Below, piece by piece: positions 1 to 6,414 of a stretch of 9,199 nucleotides of DNA (its first letter is position 1; each line of letters begins with the position of its first letter). The notes below the pieces were generated by a model. The model was not told where the DNA came from. It ran no database searches and worked only from the letters and a program-made list of their open reading frames with translations. This stretch comes from an uncultured Rickettsiales bacterium (lineage in GTDB: Bacteria > Pseudomonadota > Alphaproteobacteria > Rickettsiales > Midichloriaceae): contig CALKVD010000068.1 in NCBI GenBank assembly GCA_937996615.1, positions 1 to 9,199 of the forward strand, read 5' to 3'. A program made the position numbers and the translations under genes.

Positions 1-909
1 AGCAACAGCAGCAGCACTGATAAACACATCAGCATCAGCACAATATTGCAGTGATGCGTTTAGCATTTCATCAGCAGATTTGATTTGGCAAAAAGAACAA
101 TTTTGCGGCAATGGCAGATGAGTTTTGCGCCCAATCAAAGTTACGATTGCTCCCATATAAGCTGCTATTTCTGCTAGAGCATACCCCATTCTCCCACTCC
201 CATAGCAGCTTAAAAAGCGGACAGGGTCTATCTGTTCAATTGTAGAGCTAGCGGTTATTACTATTTTTTTATCTAGCAACAATTTGGGCAAATGACAATT
301 TTGGATATAATTAATAATTGCGCTGGGGCTTGGGATTCTTCCAAAGCCATATGCACCACAAGCTTGTTTTCCTATATCAGGAACAATTATCTCAAAGTTA
401 CGATTACGTAATTTCATTATATTTTCTTGCGTGATAGGATTTTCCCACATTGCAGTATTCATCGCTGGGGCTAGAAATATCTTGGGATTAGATAGTTCAG
501 CTTTTGCTATCTTGCTATCTGGTTCGTTGATATTTTGCTTAATTTGGTGATCATAAGCAAGGCATAGACTGGTCAACAAACAATCAGCAAAGCCACCTGC
601 GAGCGCCGCAATAATTTGGGCTGATGCCGGCGCTATCAAGATTAAATCTGCATTATATGCGAGTTTAATATGTATAATCTGGTCAGCATCATTAAGATCA
701 TCATCCCAACAAAATACCCTACCAGGAAACAAAGTGCGGAGGGTTAATAGGGGCACAAATAATGGTGCAGATTTAGATAAAACAATGTCTATTTCATAAC
801 CAAGTTTGAGCAACATCTGCGCGATAGTGATGCTTTTATAAGCAGCGATACTACCTGTGATGCCAAGGACTATGCGTTTTGATTTATTGATATTATTATG
901 CAAAAACAC
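1..909 (-). CDS. coaBC: Bifunctional phosphopantothenoylcysteine decarboxylase / phosphopantothenate-cysteine ligase CoaBC, C-terminus cut by window edge
   Basis: Cytosolic flavoprotein of CoA synthesis: the CoaB half joins 4'-phosphopantothenate to cysteine and the CoaC half decarboxylates the product to 4'-phosphopantetheine. 303 residues are visible; the family is about 400, so roughly the last 100 (rest of CoaB) lie outside. CoaC domain: FMN-binding GITGSIAAYK (16-25), the active-site His of HIKLAYNAD (His80), APASAQIIAALAGGFAD (93-109), APAMNTAMWENP (147-158), and the substrate-clamp Cys of QACGAYGFGR (Cys184). CoaB begins near 214 with ITASST and IDPVRF; the edge falls inside the ISAAAVA motif. 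GTG at 909 is chosen because an in-frame TGA lies at 919-921, a good GAGGT ribosome site stands 6-7 bases upstream, and the FMN motif starts 15 residues later. Oddities: about 20 extra residues at 120-140, and Cys235 where most CoaB proteins have Asn (CYGSGRMG against N-x-SSGKMG). It lies 37 bp after the C45 gene on the same strand. Confidence 0.93.
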   Translation of the reverse strand, partial: MFLHNNINKSKRIVLGITGSIAAYKSITIAQMLLKLGYEIDIVLSKSAPLFVPLLTLRTLFPGRVFCWDDDLNDADQIIHIKLAYNADLILIAPASAQIIAALAGGFADCLLTSLCLAYDHQIKQNINEPDSKIAKAELSNPKIFLAPAMNTAMWENPITQENIMKLRNRNFEIIVPDIGKQACGAYGFGRIPSPSAIINYIQNCHLPKLLLDKKIVITASSTIEQIDPVRFLSCYGSGRMGYALAEIAAYMGAIVTLIGRKTHLPLPQNCSFCQIKSADEMLNASLQYCADADVFISAAAVA

Positions 910-915
910 AATTCT

Positions 916-920
916 ACCTC
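916..920 (-). promoter_or_regulatory. Shine-Dalgarno site of coaBC
   Basis: On the minus strand GAGGT lies 6 bases before a GTG codon at 909-907. It settles the start of coaBC at a non-ATG codon. The other genes here show no comparable purine-rich site, so this one stands out. Confidence 0.65.
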
Positions 921-946
921 AAATAATAAGTTAATCTAATATTAAA

Positions 947-2338
947 TCAGACCTGATTTTTCGGGCATTGTGGATTGGTACTCTCGTCATATTTTCCATA
1001 ATCATAGCCAGGATTTAAACCTAATTTACGGTAGTAATCCTTAAAATTAAAATTATTTCCGATTAAGAATTCATATTTCTCCATCGGGGATTCGTAATGT
1101 GGTCTTCTTAGGGTTAAAATCATCGTTGTGGGATTAAAAATCGCTTGATATATGGTTGAATTTGAAGTTGCACCACCATTTTCAATTTTTCTACTGATTA
1201 GCTCCATCACATCATTATCTGTATAATTTGTTTTAGAGGCTTTAAACAAATTATTATATCTAGTGACTCCTAGCCATGATTTTTCATCTGTAGCAGGAAA
1301 TCCATTTTTTAGTGGAGTATCTAACCACATTGCATTTTGGAAAAAATTAGTAGAAACAAAGTTTTGATCCAAATCGGTTTTATGATTAGTTCGCATTCCA
1401 TAGTTTGATGAAAACTCATAAGATTTGACTGAATCCTTATCGGCGGCATTAACTATAAGCGAATAGTCAGAAGAATATTTCGATATATTTGCATCAAATT
1501 CTCCAATATTTTTGCTATTTTGCATAATTTGCATTAAATTTGCTAATAAAGAGGTATTTTCTTTATTAAAACTGCCACCAGAACTAGAGCCATTGTTAAA
1601 AGATGCAAAGATTCCCTCTGCATTAATGCAGGTAGCGCAATAAATTTGTCCTGGCAACCCTAGCAAAGTTACTGGAATCTTACCATTCTCACATATTGTT
1701 GTAACAACAAGATGAGCTGCTATCTCTACATATGGCTCATAATGGAAATCGTAGTTACGTCCAATGATATTATTCCCACCGTTTTTAGTAACAAAAATTG
1801 AACACCCAGAGGCAGAATCTTGGGAATTGCGTACTAAAGAATGTAAAGTTTCCATTCCGTTCAAAATTTTTATATCGTTCAGAGATAGGCCACTACCTTT
1901 TGCCATATTTTCGAACATAGAATGGTAATCTGGGTCATACTTTGAGTATAAAATGTCTGCTCTTTCAACTAAAGCTTTATAGCTGATTTTATGATCGTCT
2001 ATGAAATATTTTTTGATGCTATCTAGTGCATATTTCATTTCGCAATTAAAAACCTTGCCATAGTTCAAACCAATCTCTGCTTTGGTTCCATAAAAAGTCT
2101 CTGTCTTAATACTTGTGGTATACTTTTCATAATATTCCCGATCTTTATAGACGCTGATGTCGTTTAAACATATTAGGCTGCTAATATTTTTTTGACATTC
2201 AGGAACGCTGCGTTCAACATTATTATAAGAGACAGATTGTTTTTCTGTTTTTGTATTTAAGTTATTGTTGATTTGGTCTTTGTTAGTGTTATCAAGATTA
2301 TAATCTTGATAATTGTTATGTGTTGTTTGAATTTTCAT
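947..2338 (-). CDS. C45-family autoproteolytic cysteine Ntn-hydrolase / acyltransferase-like protein with extended polar N-terminus
   Basis: 463 residues. The fold is that of N-terminal-nucleophile enzymes related to acyl-CoA:6-aminopenicillanate acyltransferase (peptidase family C45), with penicillin V acylase and acid ceramidase as more distant relatives; these make or break amide bonds of acylated small molecules. Seen: the family's opening G-rich segment YGTKAEIGLNYGKVF (83-97); Gly178-Cys179, where self-cleavage would expose Cys179 as nucleophile; GRNYDFHY (193-200) with the usual Arg-Asn-x-Asp; LLGLPGQIY (225-233); FNNG (247-250); VSTNFF (328-333); GVTRYNNL (357-364); and STIYQAIFNPTTMILTL (394-410), a typical C-terminal strand pair. 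Residues 1-60 are rich in Asn, Gln, Thr and Lys, lack a hydrophobic signal peptide and precede the domain, so they may be a secretion or targeting tail (inference). ATG at 2338 has no clear ribosome site. It may be co-transcribed with coaBC. Substrate unknown; family call secure, function not. Confidence 0.85.
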   Translation of the reverse strand: MKIQTTHNNYQDYNLDNTNKDQINNNLNTKTEKQSVSYNNVERSVPECQKNISSLICLNDISVYKDREYYEKYTTSIKTETFYGTKAEIGLNYGKVFNCEMKYALDSIKKYFIDDHKISYKALVERADILYSKYDPDYHSMFENMAKGSGLSLNDIKILNGMETLHSLVRNSQDSASGCSIFVTKNGGNNIIGRNYDFHYEPYVEIAAHLVVTTICENGKIPVTLLGLPGQIYCATCINAEGIFASFNNGSSSGGSFNKENTSLLANLMQIMQNSKNIGEFDANISKYSSDYSLIVNAADKDSVKSYEFSSNYGMRTNHKTDLDQNFVSTNFFQNAMWLDTPLKNGFPATDEKSWLGVTRYNNLFKASKTNYTDNDVMELISRKIENGGATSNSTIYQAIFNPTTMILTLRRPHYESPMEKYEFLIGNNFNFKDYYRKLGLNPGYDYGKYDESTNPQCPKNQV

Positions 2339-2584
2339 AAGAGAAACTACAGATATGTTAATTGATTATTGTTTTGGAACGTTATAATATATTGATATTA
2401 TATATTTTAATGTATATATAATATACAAAGGTTTGGGAAGTACTTTAAATAAAAAAATCAAAAGCTTGATTATTAATCTAATCGGATAAAAAGGTGAGAG
2501 ACAAGATCTAGTTGTTTGATGGTCATTATTCAACAAAAAAGCTAAGTATGCTGTTTTATAATGATGATTAATTAATTAAATCTT

Positions 2585-3538
2585 ATGAAAAAGATAGAGA
2601 TTGTTCCATATAATAAAAAATGGCCCCAAATTTATGCAAAAGAAGCTAAGTTAATTGAAAATGCCTTGGATATTAATTTTGTGACAGTGCATCACATCGG
2701 TTCAACTTCAGTTCCAGGTCTTGCAGCTAAGCCTAAAATTGATATCATTGCCGTAGTCAAAAATGGCGATCTCTCTATTTCGCAGCTTGAAAATAATTGC
2801 TTTACCTATAAAGGAGAATGGAATATTCCATTTAAATTTGGCTTCACTAAACGTACACCAAATAAAATCAATCTCCACGTTTTAGAAGAAAATCATCCAG
2901 AAATAGAACTAAATATTTTATTTAGAGATTATCTGTGTGCCAATCTAGAAGATCGGAATAAATATGAAAAAATTAAACAAGAACTGCTTCTGGACAAAGC
3001 TTCGTTTGAAAAACAAAACGATAGTATGTTTTTAGGCTATACTTTGGGAAAAGATAAATTTATTAGGCATATTTTGCAAACAATTGGATATAGCCAACTC
3101 CGGTTTTTATTTGTGACCCATATAATTGAATGGACGGAATACCATCGAATTAAAAAAGAAGTAATCTTTGATCCATTTGGGGTTCAATATGATCCCCAAC
3201 ATCATTGTATTTCTTCAAATAGTTCTTATCATTTTATATTATGCAAAGGAACCCAAGTTGTGACGGTGGCACATATTCAACTTTTAAATGAAGACAATGC
3301 AGTTCTAAGTTTCTTGGCAACGGATTCGAAATTTCAGCGTCAAGGTTATGGAAAAAAGATGATGTTCTTGCTTGAAAAATGGCTAAAAAAGCAAAAAATT
3401 AAAGTTTTTATCGTTAAGAGTGGTATTGGGCTCGAGGCTTTTTATAGAAAATTAGGATTTATCAAATTTTTTCTTGATGAAAGCGCTGAATATTATTTAA
3501 ATCAAGAAAAAACTGTAAATCTTGCTAAGATTATTTGA
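2585..3538 (+). CDS. GrpB-family (UPF0157) nucleotidyltransferase-like protein fused to GNAT acetyltransferase
   Basis: 317 residues in two domains. Residues 1-165 are a GrpB/UPF0157 domain: IEIVPYNKKWP (4-14), HIGSTSVPGLAAKPKID (37-53), which holds the Gly-Ser and Asp of a nucleotidyltransferase-like active site, NLHVL (96-100) and LFRDYL (112-117). Residues 175-312 are a GNAT domain: YHRIKKEVIFDPFGVQYDP (186-204), a central strand VLSFLATDSKF (240-250), the acetyl-CoA pyrophosphate loop QRQGYGK (251-257, matching Q/R-x-x-G-x-G/A), and AFYRKLGF (285-292), the usual last part of the fold. The GNAT half would transfer an acetyl group to an unknown amine; the GrpB half has no settled role in bacteria. 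Both active-site motifs look intact, so I expect a working protein. The gene stands alone, divergent from the C45 gene, with no clear ribosome site before ATG 2585. A TATAAT at 2557-2562 could be its -10 box but no good -35 box accompanies it. Confidence 0.87.
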   Translation: MKKIEIVPYNKKWPQIYAKEAKLIENALDINFVTVHHIGSTSVPGLAAKPKIDIIAVVKNGDLSISQLENNCFTYKGEWNIPFKFGFTKRTPNKINLHVLEENHPEIELNILFRDYLCANLEDRNKYEKIKQELLLDKASFEKQNDSMFLGYTLGKDKFIRHILQTIGYSQLRFLFVTHIIEWTEYHRIKKEVIFDPFGVQYDPQHHCISSNSSYHFILCKGTQVVTVAHIQLLNEDNAVLSFLATDSKFQRQGYGKKMMFLLEKWLKKQKIKVFIVKSGIGLEAFYRKLGFIKFFLDESAEYYLNQEKTVNLAKII

Positions 3539-3958
3539 TTAGACATATTGTTTTCTTGTGCGATTTAGCTTGGCCGATATATAGTATAGTAAGGTGAGTT
3601 TCTGGATAAACATTAGCAAAATTATCTTAATTAGCTAGAAATTAATTTGTTTAATTGTAAATTTTGGCGAGATATAAGTTATCGCTTTATAAATAGAATA
3701 ATATGGTACACATCAATATCATTATTCTAGTATCTTGTTTTATTTTCTAATCTCTCAATCTAAATTTATTTGACTATAGTTAGATTAAATTAGGATATAT
3801 AGCTGGATTAGTATGAAATTGATATGTTGTGTCGTATATTTGGCTAAGATTTACTAGCATATAACAGTTTTTGCCATATCTTTTTATACGGGATTTGCTA
3901 TATAGTAAATTAAATTGGGGTTTGCCTATAGAATTAATAATCTCTAAAATTTAAGCTA

Positions 3959-3978
3959 GGACTGTTGCAAGACGGAAA
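3959..3978 (+). repeat. Left terminal inverted repeat of the putative MITE
   Basis: GGACTGTTGCAAGACGGAAA pairs with the inverted copy at 4070-4089 at 16 of 20 positions, with the first eight bases identical. Confidence 0.55.
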
Positions 3979-4069
3979 GTTACTGGAGGTGCTGAGGGAT
4001 GCTCCTTTCGCCAAAACTGCTAGTGTACTCTCAGATACGTTGATATTAGAAGCCAACATTATCTAAAAA

Positions 4070-4089
4070 TTTTCATCTCGTAACAGTCC
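4070..4089 (-). repeat. Right terminal inverted repeat of the putative MITE
   Basis: Read on the minus strand it is GGACTGTTACGAGATGAAAA, matching the left repeat except for four transitions. Folded as one strand, the two ends could form a long stem enclosing about 90 bases. Confidence 0.55.
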
Positions 4090-4430
4090 TAAACTGTATA
4101 ATTAAAAAATATTAATATAGTAACACCTAGATTTTAATAGAATATTTGATATGCATGCCTCAACTTAGTTTACTATAGTTGTTATATTACGGTAATGAAT
4201 GATTAGAATGTTATTTGAGAGATTAAAGTGTATTTAAATCTATTTTTAGCTAAATGATTCTAAAAATGAGCTAATAAATTCTAAATAGATAATATATTGT
4301 AATAATTAGCTAATATTATGCTGAATTAAATCTTGGGGTCTGTTGTCTCTTAATAATATATATTTTAGAATTAATTGAGCTGAATACTTTTGAATTGCTG
4401 GGGTAAAAAGATTCTTTGGAACTATTAAGT

Positions 4431-4469
4431 AAAAAAAGCAGATGATGTTTTTTCGTCACCTGCTTTTTC
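4431..4469 (-). terminator. Rho-independent terminator of tlc
   Basis: The arms AAAAAGCAG (4433-4441) and CTGCTTTTT (4460-4468) pair perfectly over nine bases, and TGA/TCA inside extends the stem after a one-base mismatch. Read on the minus strand the hairpin is followed by a run of seven T residues. It begins about 19 bases after the tlc stop. The A run on one side and the T run on the other mean it could also stop transcription arriving from the left. Confidence 0.8.
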
Positions 4470-4487
4470 TATATCACGATTGGGTTA

Positions 4488-5942
4488 TTAAGCTATTTCT
4501 GCTTTTTTCTTTTCGAACTCATTAGATAGAGCAAAGATAGCGAAGAACCAAATCACCATTATGACCAAGAAAATACCAAACATCAAAGGAGAAAGGCTTA
4601 ATAGATCAGATCCAACGAGCACAGCTAGCAAAGTCTGCTGTACAAAAGCTCCACTAGATTTACCCATTCTTCCACCGATAACATCAGCTGCTGCTTTACC
4701 TTTAGACTTTAGTTCATCGTCTAGAGGAATATAGCTCATTTCTTTAGTAGCATCAAAGAAAGAATATTTCACTCCTTTGCTCAAGACATTTTGGGTTGCT
4801 CCGGCAAAAGCAGCGACAGCGATTGAGCTATAGCCTAGCGCCACAATCCATGGTTGTAACTCTATTCTGAATACCATGAAGGAGAAAAACACCACGCCAG
4901 TTATAAGTATTGCGATCGGTGTTAGCAAAGCAGCGGTACGCCAACTAATCATTTTGAGTACCACAGCTCCGGTTAGCATAAAGAACGCCGTACATATACT
5001 TGTCCATTCTTGGACAACCCCCATATAGAGGCCATAGGTATTAGAATCAGTAAATTGCATTTGCATTGATTTTTTCCACACGCCTTCAACGAGGTTTATC
5101 GAAGTACCATAGCATAATATTAGAGCGGTGATTAATCCAATATACTTTGAAGACATTATATATTTTAAACTTTCGACAAAGCCAAGTTTAATTTTCTTTT
5201 TACCGCTACTACTTTTGGTGACGTTGATTGTCTCATCGCCAAGAATCATGCATAGGTGCCATAAGCAATAAGAAGTAGCAATTCCAGCAAAGACTACTGA
5301 AATAGTTATATAGTTAAGAGTTTTGGTCCAATTGCCAGATTCAAGGTTCATCTCTGAGAACATCTGTCCCAATATACCAGCCATATATAGACCGGCTTGA
5401 GCTAGAAAACCGAACAATGGATAGAATCTTTTTGCTTCTTCGACAGTATTAACTTGGTTAGCAAGTTGCCAGAAGAGAAGGGCCAACATTACACTACCCC
5501 AAAGTTCAGAAAATATAAAGAAAAGAGAAAATGACCATTCACCAAGCATCCCAAAGAAATGTCTTAAGTATGGCATCGATTCGATTGCGCCGCTCATATC
5601 AAAATGTACTGCTTTAGCATTTGGGTAGAGGAATAGAGCGAAGATAGCAAAGAAGGAAATGAAAAATCCGTTTATTATGTGGAATAGTTGTATTCTGGTA
5701 AAAACATCAGCTAATTTTGTATATATTAGCATGAAAATTACTGCAAACGGCAAAACACCAAATAGTTTCATAGCACTAATAGCTTCTGCACCCATCTGAG
5801 TAACGACCAAAGCGTCTTTTGAATTTCGTAGTATACTATAAACATAAACAATCAACATCATCATAGATGCGATTAATATGAATTTAGGAAACTCTTCCTT
5901 TTTTATTGGGAAATATTGTTTGATTTTAGATATAATGTCCAT
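4488..5942 (-). CDS. tlc: ATP/ADP translocase (Tlc/NTT nucleotide transporter)
   Basis: 484 residues, close to the roughly 500 usual for this family. Inner-membrane carrier that in energy parasites swaps host ATP for bacterial ADP; paralogues in one genome can instead carry other nucleotides. About twelve hydrophobic segments can be traced, the first at 20-38 and the last at 452-475, with short charged ends. The four charged residues known to be essential in plant and bacterial NTTs are all present: Lys42 in LRNSKDALVV, Glu146 in SELWGSVM, Glu286 in NLVEGVWK and Lys428 in GGRMGKSSGAF. Other family blocks: FWQLANQV (157-164), EEAKRFYPLFG (168-178), NVLSKGVKYSFFDATKEM (385-402), YIPLDDELKSKGKAAADVIG (404-423). 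It is complete, single-cistron and followed by a strong terminator; ATG at 5942 has no ribosome site. Family certain; which paralogue (Tlc1 type or a GTP/CTP/UTP-type carrier) cannot be settled by eye. Confidence 0.96.
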   Translation of the reverse strand: MDIISKIKQYFPIKKEEFPKFILIASMMMLIVYVYSILRNSKDALVVTQMGAEAISAMKLFGVLPFAVIFMLIYTKLADVFTRIQLFHIINGFFISFFAIFALFLYPNAKAVHFDMSGAIESMPYLRHFFGMLGEWSFSLFFIFSELWGSVMLALLFWQLANQVNTVEEAKRFYPLFGFLAQAGLYMAGILGQMFSEMNLESGNWTKTLNYITISVVFAGIATSYCLWHLCMILGDETINVTKSSSGKKKIKLGFVESLKYIMSSKYIGLITALILCYGTSINLVEGVWKKSMQMQFTDSNTYGLYMGVVQEWTSICTAFFMLTGAVVLKMISWRTAALLTPIAILITGVVFFSFMVFRIELQPWIVALGYSSIAVAAFAGATQNVLSKGVKYSFFDATKEMSYIPLDDELKSKGKAAADVIGGRMGKSSGAFVQQTLLAVLVGSDLLSLSPLMFGIFLVIMVIWFFAIFALSNEFEKKKAEIA

Positions 5943-5968
5943 GACAAAATTAAAAATTGATTGTTTGT

Positions 5969-5997
5969 TTTATACTGCTTTTTAGTTGTTACAAAAA
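5969..5997 (-). promoter_or_regulatory. Candidate tlc promoter
   Basis: On the minus strand TATAAA (5974-5969) lies 26 bases before the ATG, with TTTTTG (5997-5992) 17 bases upstream of it. The -10 box is good and the spacing ideal, but the -35 box is poor; in AT-rich DNA such matches are common. Confidence 0.25.
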
Positions 5998-6275
5998 GTT
6001 TGTAATAGGTTATTATTGCAATATACAATAACCACTCACTTATATCTAAAAGCTACTGAAAAAGCAATAGAAATTTTTTATAATTTGCAAAAAGATTTTA
6101 ACTCCAGATTTAAAAATACAACAACTTGTTCATATATACTTCTGATTCTTGGTCGATTTTTATGTAAATTGATCTTATTAATAAAAATTAAATTAAAGCA
6201 AAACCATAGCTTAAACCTAGACCCAAAAATTTTTGAATCGCTATTAGTCAAAAATTTAGTATTATCGTCAAAGGG

Positions 6276-6306
6276 TTGATGAAAATTTAATCTTAGATTA
6301 TATATT
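6276..6306 (+). promoter_or_regulatory. Candidate promoter of the nlpD-like gene and dprA
   Basis: TTGATG (6276-6281) resembles a -35 box. It is followed after 17 bases by TATATA (6299-6304), or after 19 by TATATT (6301-6306). The site is about 110 bases before the lipoprotein start. Weak evidence in AT-rich sequence. Confidence 0.25.
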
Positions 6307-6414
6307 TTTCAATAAGTTATCGATTTTTCTTAGATCATACACTTGAATTATTTTAGATCATCAATATATTAAATAACTGAAGTTAACAATTTAAGCCATG
6401 CCAAAATCTTAGCT

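Larger units (their letters stand above)
3958..4090. mobile_element. Putative miniature inverted-repeat transposable element (MITE), about 131 bp
   Basis: The stretch begins GGACTGTTGCAAGACGGAAA (3959-3978) and ends with a sequence whose reverse complement is GGACTGTTACGAGATGAAAA (4089-4070). The two match at 16 of 20 positions, including the outermost eight, and all four differences are transitions. TA flanks both ends (3957-3958 and 4090-4091), as for a 2-bp target duplication. By my count the GC content is about 42 percent, against about 23 percent in the 57 bases to the left, so it has a different origin from its surroundings. The terminal CTGTTGCAA resembles the ends of several IS families (IS5- and IS6-like, from memory), suggesting a non-autonomous derivative moved by a transposase encoded elsewhere. 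It carries no start-to-stop gene. A single copy is visible here, so mobility is inference. Confidence 0.5.
3539..4487. other. 949-bp AT-rich spacer without a convincing gene
   Basis: No open frame longer than a few dozen codons, no tRNA-like cloverleaf and no recognisable gene remnant on either strand. It contains a small inverted-repeat element (3958-4090) and, at its right end, the tlc terminator (4431-4469). The rest is very AT-rich with loosely recurring words such as ACTATAGTT (near 3770 and 4170), TTAGCTAA-type palindromes (4245-4315) and TAATCTCT (3748 and 3938); at this base composition such recurrences are expected by chance. Long spacers left by decayed genes are common in Rickettsiales, which is the likeliest explanation. 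Confidence 0.7.
5943..6414. other. 472-bp divergent spacer between tlc and the NlpD-like gene
   Basis: This spacer must hold the promoters of both flanking genes. A 97-codon frame (5986-6279, plus strand) crosses it but opens only with TTG, contains no internal ATG, lacks a ribosome site and overlaps the probable tlc promoter, so I do not call it a gene. No RNA gene or strong hairpin is apparent. Confidence 0.6.

Noticed and set aside
2398..2425. TATATA-rich stretch with several -10-like words in the divergent spacer
   Set aside because: Many overlapping matches but no -35 partner at proper spacing, so no single promoter can be supported.
2512..2537. Near-palindrome TTGTTTGA...TCAACAA upstream of the GrpB-GNAT gene, a possible operator
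   Set aside because: Short arms with a bulge and a ten-base gap, and no second copy; not distinguishable from chance.
3959..4066. 35-codon open frame reading from the left inverted repeat of the putative MITE (GLLQDGKLLEVLRDAPFAK...)
   Set aside because: No start codon, includes the terminal repeat itself, and too short; better explained as the higher-GC element read in one frame.
3748..4225. 11-bp inverted repeat TAATCTCTCAA (3748-3758) and TTGAGAGATTA (4215-4225) flanking the MITE region
   Set aside because: In nearly 1 kb of very AT-rich DNA about one 11-bp match of this kind is expected by chance, and the flanks do not extend the match.
5986..6279. 97-codon plus-strand frame between tlc and the NlpD-like gene
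   Set aside because: It starts only with TTG, has no internal Met codon and no ribosome site, overlaps the probable tlc promoter, and is dominated by Lys/Leu/Ile/Asn as expected from AT-rich non-coding DNA. No family resemblance.
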